From contig JAPTJF010000020.1 of the NCBI GenBank assembly GCA_029339195.1, positions 221,271 through 285,270 of the forward strand: a DNA stretch of 64,000 bases, in the 5' to 3' direction. Position numbers and translations under genes: made by a program. Shown here in pieces: positions 10,608 to 21,660 of this stretch. This stretch comes from Micractinium sp. NFX-FRZ. Its lineage: Eukaryota > Chlorophyta > Trebouxiophyceae > Chlorellales > Chlorellaceae. The notes beneath the pieces were generated by a model. The model did no database searches and was not told the DNA's origin. It saw only the letters and a program-made list of their open reading frames with translations. Positions within the stretch are counted from its first letter, which is position 1. The number at the start of each line of letters is the position of its first letter.

Positions 10608-12924
10608 ATGGCCGACGTCCCTTCGCCTGCCACTGGCGGTAGTGAGCCCCTGCAGCCGACCCAAGGCGGCGCCCAGAGCGGAACACCGCTGCCGGCGTCC
10701 GCCAGCACACCCGCCCCGCCCGCCGCCGCCGTTGCCCAGCCACCTGCATATCTGCGCGGCGCGCCGCCCGCCTTTGTGCGCCAGGCAGACGTGCTGTTCC
10801 TCACAGCCGACGGCGCCGCCCTGCCAGCGCACTCACAGCTGCTGGCGCGCTGCTGCACGCTGTTTGCCGAACTCCTGGAAGCCACCGCTCCCTGGGAAGG
10901 GGAGCAGGCGGCGGCAGCGGCGGCAGCGCAAGGGCGCCCCAGCCCAGCGGCCCCGCTGCGCGTGCCGCTGCAGGGGCACGGTGCCACGGCAGCAGAGCTG
11001 CTGCTGCAGGCGGTGTACCAGCCCCACACTGCTGCTGAGCTGGCGGCCTCCCTGCACAGCGCGGCAGAGTTTGGGGGCGTGGCCGACCTGGCGGCTTACT
11101 GCGGGTCAGTCGCGGATGATGGCAGGGAGGCATGCCTTCTTGCCTGCGTGCAGGGTTTGAGGGGACGTCGACGTCTACAGAGCTGGCATAGTTCGTAGGG
11201 CGATAGAAGGCAGTGCAGCGGGAAATGGCAGGGAGCTTTGTGGTCAGCGGCGCAAAGCCCCTGCGTGCATAGCCTTGTGCCGCCTGGGAGGGCGTCGCGT
11301 GCTGCCCACTGCACATGTGTGGGATGTCCCGAGGATTTCCAATTGCAGCTCCGAGGCTTTCATCAGCCTGCTGCTGCTCCCGCTGCCGCAGGTTCACCGG
11401 GCTGCTGGACGCGCTGAGGGGGCCGCTGAGCCGGCGCAGCGACGCCATGGGGGCCCTGGTGGGCTTCGACTTTGCCGGCTGGCTGGAGGTGGCAGAGCGG
11501 TGAGAGGTGTAATCGTTTCACATTAGCAGGGCTACTGGGATCAGCATGCGGTCAGAGGAGGGGTGTGCTGTTGTGCGTGCTGCTGCAACGATGGGTGCCT
11601 CCTCGCCTCCCTGAAGGGATTGCTATCCATGGTGCAGTCCAAGTTGCTTCAGTGGCCAATCCCAAGCAGTGGCTCCGTTTCTGGCGGCACCCATCCATGC
11701 CACCCTCGCACAAATATGTCTTCCTCTCCCTCCCTCCCTCCCTCCCCCCCTCCCTCCCCCCTGCAGGCACAACCTGCAGGCGCTGCGCAGCTACTGCCTG
11801 GAGTGCCTGCTGCACCTGCTGGCGGCCCCCGGCTCCAGCAACAGCCCCCAGGAGCCCCCCGTGGGGCAGCTGCGCTGGGAGGCGCTCAGGTGGGGCCGCT
11901 GGCGGGGGCGGGGTGGTGGGGTGGCGTGCCTGCCTGCCTGCCCACTTGTGGTTGCGTCTTTGGTGTGCAAGCGGTGAGGCCAGTGATGGCGGTGGGAGGG
12001 CCGTGCGTGCCTCTGGACAGCTTGTGGCCACCCTGTTTTTGCAAGCACACTTGTGGAAACCCCACAACAGATGGCTCCAGATGCGCCAGCAGGGGGACCG
12101 GGCGTGGTGCGCATGACAACACGCTGTGGACTCCTTGGCTGAGGAGCATTTCATGCCAGCACTACACTGCTGGCAGCTCAGCAGGGATCGGCAACGGCGC
12201 CCTCCCAAGAGTCCACCTGCCCTGCCATGGTGTCTGCTCTGGCCAGCAAGCACCCACCCCGCAAAACGTCAAAACATCACACCCTGATGACCCCTCCCCC
12301 ATCCCGTTTCAATGGTTCCACTGTTTGTTCAGCAAGGACCACCTGCTGCTGCTGCTGGACGGCCTGGCCTCCGGCGTGCGGCGCTGCACGCAGGGCAGCT
12401 ACGAGACGCGCGTCCGCATACCGTGCACAGCAGCCGCCACCCTGGCAGCCCCGGGGGCCAGCCTCGGCATGGGCAGCGGCACCAGCGCCGGCGCAGGCAG
12501 CGGTGCCAGCCCGCATGCGGCACCGCCCTGGGCCAACCTGCAGGCCGCATCCAGCGGCCCTCCCACCCCTGGAGTGCCAGGCTCCGGGTCCGGCTTCCTT
12601 CCCCCGTGCACTAGCCCTGTGGGCGCGCCGGGGTTCAGCATCCCAGGCAGCCCTGCTCCCTCCCAGCAGCAGGCACAGCAGGCACAGCAGCTGGGGGGCG
12701 TAGGCTGGGGCCGGAGCCACGTGGCCAGCATTCAAGTCCCCATGCTACGCCTGCCGGACCTGCAGGCCAGCCTGCCAGGAGAGGCGGCTATTGCCAGCTG
12801 GCACGTCATGGGAGACATGTGCGGCGCAGCCGCCAGCGGCGCAGCCAGTGGCAGCGGGGCAGCTCAGCCAGGGGTCCGGACCAGTGATGTGGCGGAGTGG
12901 AGGGCCAGGCTGCTGCGTGCGTAG
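10608..12924 (+). CDS. BTB/POZ-domain protein
   Basis: Four exons: 10608-11104, 11392-11499, 11767-11889, 12333-12924; 1320 nt, 439 aa. An in-frame ATG at 10524 would add 28 residues. After a Pro/Ala-rich start comes a BTB/POZ-like fold at about residues 50-165: RQADVLFLTADGAALPAHS, QLLARCCTLFAELLEA, then PLRVPLQGHGATAAELLLQA and AVYQPHTAAELAASL, matching the D-V-x-F, H-K/S-x-L, F-x-x-hydrophobic pattern of BTB. A BACK-like helical stretch follows (GWLEVAERHNLQALRSYCLE, CLLHLLA). The C-terminal 200 residues are low-complexity S/P/G/Q. Plant proteins of this shape are often Cullin-3 adaptors, but no substrate domain (MATH, Kelch, ankyrin) is present, so the role is inferred only at family level. 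Confidence 0.75.
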
Positions 12925-14001
12925 ATTGCCAATCTAGCCAATGGGTGGCAGGAAGCAGACCCCGCACTCGGCAGCAGCGGTGGCAGTCGCAACGTCCCCA
13001 AGCCCGGTCTTTCTTGGTCAGCTAGTGTCTGCTCCCCTCTGTGCCGTTCTTTGCTCACCCGTTTCCGAGCGTGTGATGCCGCACCGCAGCAGCACACATC
13101 CCCACCTGCCTGCCTGCAAGCTTTCAAGTCGAAAAAATTACAGGCACACTTGCGAGCGAGCAGACGTCATGAAAGGGGCTAGGGGTGTGTGGTCAGGGTG
13201 CGCTATGAAAGCGAGAACGTTAACAAGGGGGCGGGCAAAGACTGGGGGCGCGCCACATGAGAAGAGGGCAGCGGCTTGAGGGTGCCTGGGCACAGGGGCA
13301 GCGGGGGTGCCGCGCAGGGGAGGGTGGTACAAGCCCACGGGGGCGGCAGGGGGAGGGATGCTGGTGGTACAGAAAAAACACACAGAAAAAACTTGCGCGC
13401 ATGCCAGGGGGGCTGGCCGCGGCACCTATCAACCTAGAGCGGTGCTGGGAGGAAGGAAGGAAGGCAAAGGGAAGGCTGAATGGCATCGAATCGGGCTCTG
13501 GGCAGACTCGAACAAGGGGATGCAAGTGGGGCAGAGGGCGGGAACAGATGGTGCGGGGGGCGGGTGAGGGGGTGCAGCCGAGACGTGTGGTCTATGCGAT
13601 GGGATGGCGGGGTGGGGGAGTGAGGCAGTGAGACGAATAGGGGTGCAGGCCCAGGCGGGCAAGCGGGGCATCGGTTTGTTGGTTGGCCTCAAGGGCTGTA
13701 TCAAGGGGGGGAGGAGAGCGGCATCACAGGCAGCGCAGTGCGGGGAGGATCTGTCTGGCAGCAGCAGCGGGTAGGGAGCGTGGAGCAATACAAGGCCGGG
13801 TGGGGTGGAGGGGAGCGAGCGTGGGCCAAGGGAAGGAGGGGCAGGAGGAGAGGAACCTGACAACTGATGGAAGCGATAGCGGTAGCAATAGCACCATCGT
13901 AGCAACCGACAAAGTGTCAATATGGTCTGGGTGGGTGGGCTGCTGGTGGGTCTGTGCCAGGCCGGCCCAGGCCGGCTGACATCCAACAGGGCGGGGCCAC
14001 G
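12925..14001. other. Convergent intergenic region, BTB to MATE
   Basis: About 1.08 kb between two convergent stop codons. The 13250-13850 part is strongly purine-rich on the plus strand (GGGAGG-type runs) without clear unit repeats. A TTACA at 13138-13142 (TGTAA on the minus strand) is a possible signal for the MATE gene. I see no supported gene. Confidence 0.4.
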
Positions 14002-17000
14002 TCATGATGGCGGGGACCCCGACTTGCCCGCTTTGCCCGCCTCCCGCCAAGGCGCGCCCTGCTGCGGCACAGGGGCCTCAACTGCATTGTTGCTTAGCGT
14101 GACTGCACTGCTGTCGCCGAGATCTGCTGCGCTGCCGCGGGCAGCGGGCGTAGGGCCGGCAGGCGGCAGCGGCAACGGCTGCACCAGCTTTGCCAGCCGC
14201 TCCGCTGCAGGGCAGGCAGGAGGGCGGGAGGCAGGAACAGGCGGGTTGGCAGGGTGCGTGGGCGGCGGGGCGGGGCACAGGCAGAGGCGAGGAGCAACCA
14301 GCCAGGCAGCTCAAGCGGCGAGCAGCAACCCAGCTGGCGTCCACCAAGCAGGCAGGCAGGCAGTGCAGTGGCGGATGCCAGGCAGCCAGCGGGCCAGCGC
14401 ACGCGAGACCCCCGTGCAGGCACGCAGCACAGCAGATGAGACATCACAACCGCTCAGAATTTCCGGGCGTGACGATGTACACACAAGGTTGGGGAGCGCA
14501 CCTGAGGGTGGGAGGGGCCCGTCTTCCGACTGGTACCGCCACACCATGGTGCCCAGCCGGCTGACCATGAGCAGGCCCAGGGCGTACCACACCCCCTGCA
14601 GGCCCAGCTCCAGAGGCTCCACACCCAGCAGCAGGCCCACAGCCGTGCCGGCGGCCAGCACCATGGCGCCTGCAGGGCAGGCAGGTTACCACAGGTGGTG
14701 GAAATGAGAGGGACGCGGGAAGAGTGCGTGGTTGAACGGCGGGCAAGAGAGCGCGGTGGCCAAGTCGCTCGGGAGGCAAAGTATGTTATAGAGTGTAGCA
14801 GGGAGAGACAGTGCACGGTGCAGTGCAGGATGTGTATGTGTATATATGTGTGTGTGTGTGTGTGTGCGGCACGCCCAGGCCGAGGCCCCGGCACGGCATA
14901 GCGCCGCGCCGGCGCCGGGGGCCCTGCCCTCTGCTGTGAGCCGTTGAAAGGCCAGCGCCCGGCACGGGGGAGCCAGGGCCGGCGAGTAGTAGGCTACCGT
15001 GTGTGTGCCACTGGCCGCCCACCGCACACAACCAACAAACCAAGCAGCCCTCAGCCCTCATCCCCTCCCTCACTCCACCGGCGACGGGGCGGAAGCACGA
15101 ATGACACCTGCCGCCAGCCAGCACCTCACCCACCTCCCCCGTCTGCCTTTCACCATGTAGACATCTATAAAACTCACCCGCCATGAACTTGAAGTCGCTG
15201 GCCCCGGTGATGATGCCGTCAAACACGTACACGGCGGCGTTGATGGGCAGCATGGCCACCGCAATCGGCAGCACCTCGCGCACCGCGGCCTCCACCGCTG
15301 CGGGGCGGGAGGTGAGGGGAGAGGCGCGAGCGGGAGGTAAGGCGAGAGGCACGAGGGGGAGGTGAGGGGAGAGGCGCAAGCGGGAGGTAAGGGCAGCGGC
15401 AGGGTCGGCCTGGGTTTGCACAGAAGGCGCAGCAGATGCTGTCTCAGCATGCCACGACTTTTTTCCACGTGCCCCGCCCGACACTGCCTGAACAGCTCCA
15501 GTTGCAACCTCCCCCACCGACGTTTCTACCCAGCCTGCACCCCTGCACCCGCCCCACCTGCATCGTTGCTGAAGATGCCGGGGATGACGGGTTCAGCCAG
15601 CCAGAAGGCGCCTGCCAGCGCCACCCCGCCTCCGATGCCCAGCCCAAGCAAGCGGTTGCTGACGGCGCGCGCCTCGGCAACGTCGCCCTTGCCCAGCTGC
15701 ACATGAAACAGGGGAACAGCAGGCAGGAAAAGCAAGCATTATTGGCAGCAGAGGGGCAGAAGCTTGGCGCACAAGGCCCTGACGCCCTCCTTGCCCAGAT
15801 GCAGTCGTGGGAAGCAGGCAGGGGCCGGTGCATGGGGTCGGCAGCTTGTGGGCCAGCTGGGCAGGCGCGCCACACGCCAGCGAGCCCTCCAGCCCCTGCG
15901 CCTGCAATGCTGCCTCCTTGCACGCAACATGCGGAGGGGCGGCTGCCTCTCACTAGCCCAGATATCTGCCGACTGACCCATGCGCCCCCACAGCATGAGC
16001 GCAACACGCCCTGCAGGCGCACCTGCACCGCCACCAGGCTCTGCCCGGCAATGGCCACTGAGTCGACAATCAGGGAGGAGAGCAGCCAGAGCTGGGTGAC
16101 CACCTGGTGGGCCGCCACGGGCACCACGCCCAGCCTGCAGCAAATGGGGTTAAGGGCAGGAGGGGTGGGAAGCAGTGGGATAAGCTTGCAGCGGCGGGCA
16201 GGACGCGGCTGTGAGGTCATGGTGCCAGAAGGCAGGCAGGCAGGCGGGCTGCTCATGCTGGTGTTGAGACCCACCACCGACAGGTCTGCCCGCCCTCCTC
16301 GCCGCACATCCGCTTCACCCAGCCGCCCCACCCTCCGCCCCATGGCGCCCTCAGAGCCCTCCAAACTGGTGCCACCCCTACCTGGCCGCGGTGGCCGACG
16401 CCAGCGTCTTGGTGCCCAGCAGCAGGCCGGTGCGCATCAGCATGGCGCCGCCCGCCCGCAGGAACGGCGCCATCTCCTCCAGGGCGTCCGCCACCCCGCT
16501 GTTCAGCACCAGGCGCGGGGAGAGGCCGCCCAGGGCGTCTCTTCTCTTATACAGCACGCCCATGTAGGCCAGCGCGGCGACCCACTCGGCGGTGGTCGTG
16601 GCCGTGGCGGCGCCGCGCACGCCCCACCCCAACCCCATAATCAGCACAATGTCCAGAACCAGGTTGATGCCGTTGGCCGCCAGCGTGATGCCCAGCGGGG
16701 TGCGCATGTCTTGCAGCCCCCGGAAGGCGCCCTGCCCCACCGTCATGAGCAGCGCGGCGGGCGCAGCGGCTGCCCGGATGACCAGGAATTCGGTGGCCAG
16801 CTCGTGCACGCGCCCCGTCTCCGGGCCGGCACCCATCAGCGCCAGGGCGCCGTCGCTGAAGGCAACGAGTGCCACAGTGAGGGCGCCGCCCAGCACGGTG
16901 GCCAGGCCAAGCGCCTGTCGAGTGGGGCGCAAGGAGGGGATGGGGGGCATGTAAGGGATGGTGGCGGTCGCACTGCGCCGCCCGCCTGCGGGCCCGCCTA

Positions 17001-18461
17001 CACGCCATAAGGCATGCCGGCCCGTACTGCCCGCCCCTCGCTGCCGCATCTTGACAGTGCCTTGCCCCCAGCGGAAGTCCACCCTGCACGCCCAACCCAT
17101 CCTGCAGCACGACGCACGCCTGGTCCCCACCGCCAGCAAGGCAGCCCACAGCATGCCAGCAGCCAAAACATACGAATAAAATGGTTGCTGTGGCTGCTCA
17201 CCTGCAGTGTGACTTTGCCCGCGTGCTCCTTGTCGCCTGCCGCCAGCGAGGCGGCCACCATGGGCGTGGTCGCCGTGGCGAGGAAGTTGAAAACCACAAA
17301 GGCAAAGGTGAAGAGGGCGGAGTTGACGCCCAGGGCGGCCAGCTCGTCAGTGCCCACCTGCACACACGGGGCGGAGAGGAGCAGTCTTTGAACAAAGGGC
17401 ACAGCCTGGGGGCAAGGAGGACGGACGTGACGCCAAGGCCTGCAGCTTGTCAACATCCCGCCTGCGCATACTCTGGGGCAGAGCAACGACGGCTGCAGCG
17501 CCGCGAGCACGGCAGGCAGGCACACAGAATGCCCCTGCACGCTGCAGCTGGACACAGTGCAGCAATGCACACAGTTCACCGCTGTTCGTTCTTTGAAAGC
17601 TATTGGTGACGCAGCACCCACTTGCCCCTTAAAGATATGGTGTCCACAATGGAGAGCAAGAGGCCCACCTCAGCAGGCCCCCACTCCTGGTAGCACCCAG
17701 AAACGACCCCGGGCAGCACCCACCTGGCCCACTCACGGCAGCACCCACCCACGACCCCCTCAGAAGCGCAGCACCCACCTGGCCCACAAAGATGGTGTCC
17801 ACCATGGAGAGGAGGGGGTCTGCCGCCAGCGCCAGCACCGCGGGCAGCGCCAGCGCAAAGATGGCGGAGTCGTGCTTGGAAGCCCGGAACAGCGTGCCTA
17901 TGAGGTCGGTCCAGTCGGCATCCCGCACGGGCGCCTTTGTGGTCAGGTCGCACAGCGAGCAGCGCGTGGCAGAGTCGTGCTGGCAGCCGGGCGTGACGTG
18001 CGCAGCGTCTGCGTGGGAGTGGTGGTGGTGGTGGCGGTCGGCTGCGCCATGTGGGTGCTGGCGGGTGCTGCCGGCTGCGGCAACATCGGCAGCCTCCGGG
18101 CCGCCGTCTGAAGCTTGGAATGAAGATCAGGAAGCAGGCAGAGGGTTCAGATGATTCATGTATGGTGGCCCAACAGGTGGTACCAAGGGCAAGGGAATGG
18201 ATCGGACAGCTGCATGCGGAGTTGTGTTGCTAAGCATACATGCTTGCCCCGCTCACCCTGGGAGCGCTGCGCAGAGGGCAGCAGTGCATCGTCCTGAGCA
18301 CGCCGCCGCTCAGAGGCCGGCGCCGGTTGTTGAGCCTGGCGGCGCTGGCGGCGGGGCGCCGGCAGAGCAGGCTTGCCGCGGCTGTTGCTGCCCGCTCTGC
18401 ATGTCACCCCCACTGCCGAAAGGCGTCGCGTGCTGCAAGTGGCACGGCAGACGGTTTCCAT
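14002..18461 (-). CDS. MATE-family efflux transporter, plastid type (DETOXIFICATION 45/46-like)
   Basis: Multidrug and toxic compound extrusion (MATE/DinF-like) carrier. Nine exons on the minus strand: 18257-18461, 17779-18107, 17202-17357, 16382-16914, 16023-16134, 15558-15696, 15178-15297, 14502-14669, 14002-14204; 1965 nt, 654 aa. Residues 1-70 are R/S/A-rich with few acids, fitting a chloroplast transit peptide. A His-rich stretch (HHHHHSHADAAH) lies in the pre-membrane linker. Membrane parts include FALALPAVLALAADPLLSMV-DTIFVGQ (the classic first MATE helix), ALFTFAFVVFNFLATATTPM, GLGWGVRGAATATTTAEWVA and PIAVAMLPINAAVYVFDGI. Plant relatives include EDS5-type carriers of the plastid envelope. 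Substrate unknown. Introns 2 and 7 carry duplicated segments. Confidence 0.9.
14847..14866. repeat. (TG)10 microsatellite
   Basis: An uninterrupted TG run of 20 bases inside an intron of the MATE gene, flanked on the left by a TATATA step. Confidence 0.9.
15307..15402. repeat. Tandem duplication in MATE intron 6
   Basis: Two copies of a roughly 50 bp purine-rich unit (GAGGTGAGGGGAGAGGCGC ... AGCGGGAGGTAAGG) lie back to back just outside the exon that begins at 15297. Only a few bases differ between copies. Confidence 0.75.
17611..17665. repeat. Exon-edge echo in MATE intron 2
   Basis: About 48 bases matching the end of MATE exon 2 and its donor (17769-17820, coding LLSMVDTIFVGQ) are found again 158 bp away in the following intron, with small indels. 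A shorter copy of the donor flank lies at 17712-17735. Confidence 0.75.
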
Positions 18462-18825
18462 AGGCTTTTGTGAGGGCTGCCGCGGCGGCCTTGTTTAGCA
18501 GAGCTAAACGGCTCTGGCTTGAGGCTAAAGCGTTGGTGGAGCGTTGGAGGAGCTCCCGGAGCGAGCGTTGGAACAGAAAGGCGGGCTGGGCTATGGGGCA
18601 AGCCAAAATCCCCTTTTGCCAGATCGTGACACAAAAGATGGCGTGAGAGCACACGGGATGCGCACGTGCTTCGAGCCATGCTGCCCATGTGGCCAGCATG
18701 GCGCAGCAGCAGAATGACCTGGGGCCTACAAGGAGTTGCAGGCCGTGACCGCAGTAAATTGGAGTTTCGATACCTGCTCAGGGCTTGTTGCTGGGAGCCT
18801 AACCCTGGCCGGCACCCTGGCCGAT
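18462..18825. promoter_or_regulatory. Divergent intergenic region with perfect palindrome
   Basis: 364 bp between two divergent start codons. It contains a perfect inverted repeat GTTTAGC-AGA-GCTAAAC at 18493-18509, a plausible dimeric factor site or small hairpin in a 5' UTR. No gene is seen. Confidence 0.45.
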
Positions 18826-20386
18826 ATGACACGGCCCGCACTCCTGTGTCTCTCTGTACTCCTCCTGTTTTCGTTCCCTTGCTTGTCGGTGGCGCTCAGC
18901 CCTCCATGGTGCGCCCCGCAAAAGCCCCCGCTGTCTGCCCCGCCGCCGCCCACTCCGCCGCTACGCTACCGTGGGCACATACCGAGTCTCCGATTGCCGC
19001 TCCCGCCCCTTCCTCCTCGCAACTTTGCAACACTGCAGGTGGGTGGCCTACAACCTGTTCCATCAGGCCCTGCACCGCGACGGCTGCCTCAACATCAGCA
19101 CGCTAGAGCCGGCAAACCCGCCCGATGCGCCCGCCGCCTTCAACTTCAACATCACCGTCCTGTGCAAAAATGCATCTGGTGAGCTGTGCTTGCGCACTGG
19201 CATGAGAACGCTGCGCACGGCGGCAGGGGCCAGGCAGCACGGGCTTGCTTGCAGGCAGGGCAAAGTGCTGCACTGTCAGTCGGCCGGTCGGCCCCGCGCA
19301 CATCCGTGCCCTCACCCACCACACCCGTGCCATCGCTCTCCCTTTCTTCCCCACTCATCACCCTGCAGATGAGAAGGTGTCAGGTCTGGCCACCTTCCTG
19401 ACAGTGCAGTACAACTTTGGAGGTACAGCCCTCACCTCCCGAGTGTACAGCCACGCTGGCAAGCCTGTGCACCCGCTGCGCCCGCGCACGCCCGCACACG
19501 CGCTGCGCCTGGTGGGAGCCGCGCTGCAGGGGAACCCCTGGTTTGTGCGCACCGCCGTCTCCTCCCCCCTCCCCTGCCTCGACTTTTACTGGGTGAGCGA
19601 GCTGCGTCGCCAAGTCACTACTCTGGTGCCTGCTCGGCTGCCGGGGCGTGGGGCTGGGGGAGGGAGGCAAGCTTGGCTGGGTGTTTGGTCATGGCTGGTG
19701 GCCCTATTCTTGCTCCTACACAGTCACATGTGGCCCGCCGCCGTGTGCTCCGCCGGCATGCAGTCGAGGCGCCACCTGTCAAACGCCCAACACCTGCACT
19801 GTGCCCGGATGCCCTGCACTGCTGCTGTAGCCCATCCCACCGCCCACTCGTCACTCCACCCGCACTCCCCTCCCCTCAACGCCCCGCCTCGCCTCACCAT
19901 GCTTGCAGGTGGTGTGCACGCCGGATGTTGCCCAGGTGTGGGCAGATAACCTGGCAGACCTGTGGGGCAACATGAACATGCTGGCTGAAACCCTGTTTGA
20001 GAGGTGAGGCTGAGCCTTGTTTTCTGATACTGTATCAAGGGTTCAAGGGCACTACCCGCTGAGGGCTCGCAGCTCATTGCGTGGCGGCCGCCCTGCGGTG
20101 ACAGGGGCAGGGCGGGCGATGGACATGAGATTCCAGGCTGGCAGCCCTGCCAGCAGGTGGTCCAGCCAGCCCGGCTCGCTCCGCCTTGCACGCTCCCGGG
20201 CTGTTCCGAAGCGTCATTACACCGCCTTGATGCTAGGTGTTGTGGCATGAACCCTGCTCCTCCCCACCTGCGCCTCCTCCCTGTGCCCGCCAGGGTCTTG
20301 CGGCTCGAGAAGTTTGGGTTGAAGGCCACCACCCTGAAGTTTAAGTCGGACCCCCTCACCGGGGACCAACAGAAGCGGGGCCCTGC

Positions 20387-20438
<52 letters not shown>

Positions 20439-20954
20439 CAGGTGGTTGCGTGCGCCCGGGGGCAGGCGTGCTACCGCGTGGCCGCCACTCACGAGGATGG
20501 GCAGCAGGGGCTGCTGGGTGAGGACGGCAGCGCAGCAGCGGAGCGGCAGCAGCAGCTGGGGGTGCGGCAGCAGGGGCCGCGGCAGCCGGCGGATCGGGTG
20601 GTGGCCTGCGCCCCGGGCCAGCGGTGCTACACAGTGGCGGCAACTGAGGAGGAGGCGGCGGGGCAGCTTAACGGCAGGGAGGGAGGCCAGGAGCAGCGGG
20701 AGGGGCTTCAGCTGTCCAGCCTGGAGCATGCATGGAGGCGGGGCGAGCATCAGCAGCAGCAGCAGGCGCAGGAGCAGGCAGTGCTGGCGGCAGGCGCCGG
20801 CCGGCGGCAGCTGGCCAGCAGCGGCGATGCTTGGCGGGAGGGGAGCGGGGGCGACTGGTCGTGGGATGTGGCAGCAAAGTGCTGGGCGCTGGGGCTTGCT
20901 AGAAGGGTGGGCGGCGAGCGTGCTGTGCGCCAAGCAGCGCGCTGGCTGCTGTGA
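18826..20954 (+). CDS. Unrecognised secreted or lumenal protein with polyQ tract and internal repeat
   Basis: Not recognised. Five exons: 18826-18908, 19039-19178, 19369-19592, 19909-20003, 20294-20954; 1203 nt, 400 aa. The start gives a clean signal peptide (MTRPALLCLSVLLLFSFP, cleavage near SVALS). Residues about 28-180 form a folded-looking domain (WWVAYNLFHQALHRDGCLN, FNFNITVLCKNAS, FLTVQYNFGGTAL, WADNLADLWGNMNMLAETLF) with N-glycosylation sequons (NIS, NIT, NAS). Exon 5 carries a run of about 17 Gln, then two copies of VVACAxGQxCYxVAATxE separated by 45 residues, followed by Gln/Gly-rich sequence. The paired cysteines of each repeat could form a disulphide loop. The exon 1/2 junction is the least certain. 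Divergent from the MATE gene. Confidence 0.65.
20391..20441 (+). repeat. (CAG)17 coding repeat
   Basis: Seventeen glutamine codons, CAG except for one CAA near the 3' end, inside exon 5 of the unrecognised secreted protein. Near-purity of CAG suggests length polymorphism by slippage. Confidence 0.9.
20464..20650 (+). repeat. Internal protein repeat VVACAxGQxCYxVAAT
   Basis: VVACARGQACYRVAATHED directly after the polyQ and VVACAPGQRCYTVAATEEE about 45 residues later differ at only a few positions, so the module was duplicated within the exon. The short spacer and identical cysteine spacing (CxxxxxC) point to one small structural unit used twice. Confidence 0.85.
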
Positions 20955-21487
20955 TGCAATCACATGATTGATCACACCCGTGCCATGCCGAACACTCCCA
21001 GCCACTCCTCGCAATCAGGCCTTGGAAAGGGCCATGAAACTCCTCCACGGCCTGCCGTTGCCCTAGAACAAGCTCCCCCCTTCCAACGATTTTCTCAGCG
21101 GCCATATGGGCAGCACTGCAGCCCAGCTCTCAATGGATTACCCTATCAAGCCGCACTCCTTTTGCTTCCCATCCCTAGCGCCCAGTGTATCTTCCCCCTC
21201 CATCTTCCTCCACACCGACGGCATCTGGCCCCCAAGCCTGCCACTGCATCCCCCTTTGGATGCCAACTTTCTCAGCCGAGCCTGCTCAACTGTAAGTTTA
21301 CAGCAAGCTCCGCTCAAAAGGGGTGCCTTTCAGGTGGCTGTGCCTTTCAGCATAGCATGCAGTTCAAGCAAGGTGTGCACAGCACGGCCTCGAAAAAGCT
21401 GCGCTGGCTGCTTGCTACTGTTGCAGGCAAGCAGGCGGCAGGCAAGCCAGCTGTTGTGCCATCCTCGCTGCGCGCGCTGTGCGCAGC
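20955..21487. other. Convergent intergenic region with back-to-back poly(A) signals
   Basis: 533 bp between convergent stop codons. At 21291-21302 the sequence TGTAAGTTTACA reads TGTAA on the plus strand and TGTAA again on the minus strand, so one site could serve the 3' ends of both genes. No gene is seen. Confidence 0.5.
21291..21302. terminator. Overlapping bidirectional TGTAA polyadenylation signal (candidate)
   Basis: TGTAA at 21291-21295 lies 337 nt after the stop of the plus-strand gene; TTACA at 21298-21302 is TGTAA for the minus-strand eS26 gene, 186 nt after its stop. TGTAA is the usual signal in chlorophyte algae. Confidence 0.45.
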
Positions 21488-21624
21488 TTAGCGGGGGCCG
21501 CCGCCAAAGTTGCCGCCGCCGCCACCACCACCGAAGCCGCCAGCGCTGGCAAAGCCACCGGCAGGCTGGGCGCCTGCGCCACCGCCGCCAGCCCCGCCGC
21601 CACCAAACCCGCCGCCACCAAACC

Positions 21625-21660
<36 letters not shown>

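Noticed and set aside
13250..13850. Purine-rich stretch as a regulatory RNA or transposon
   Set aside because: No terminal repeats, target duplications or conserved structure; it is best read as spacer or 3' UTR.
15436..17010. 524-codon plus-strand open frame across the MATE gene
   Set aside because: It is antisense to the conserved MATE exons, has no domain, and is low-complexity A/G/R/P typical of shadow frames.
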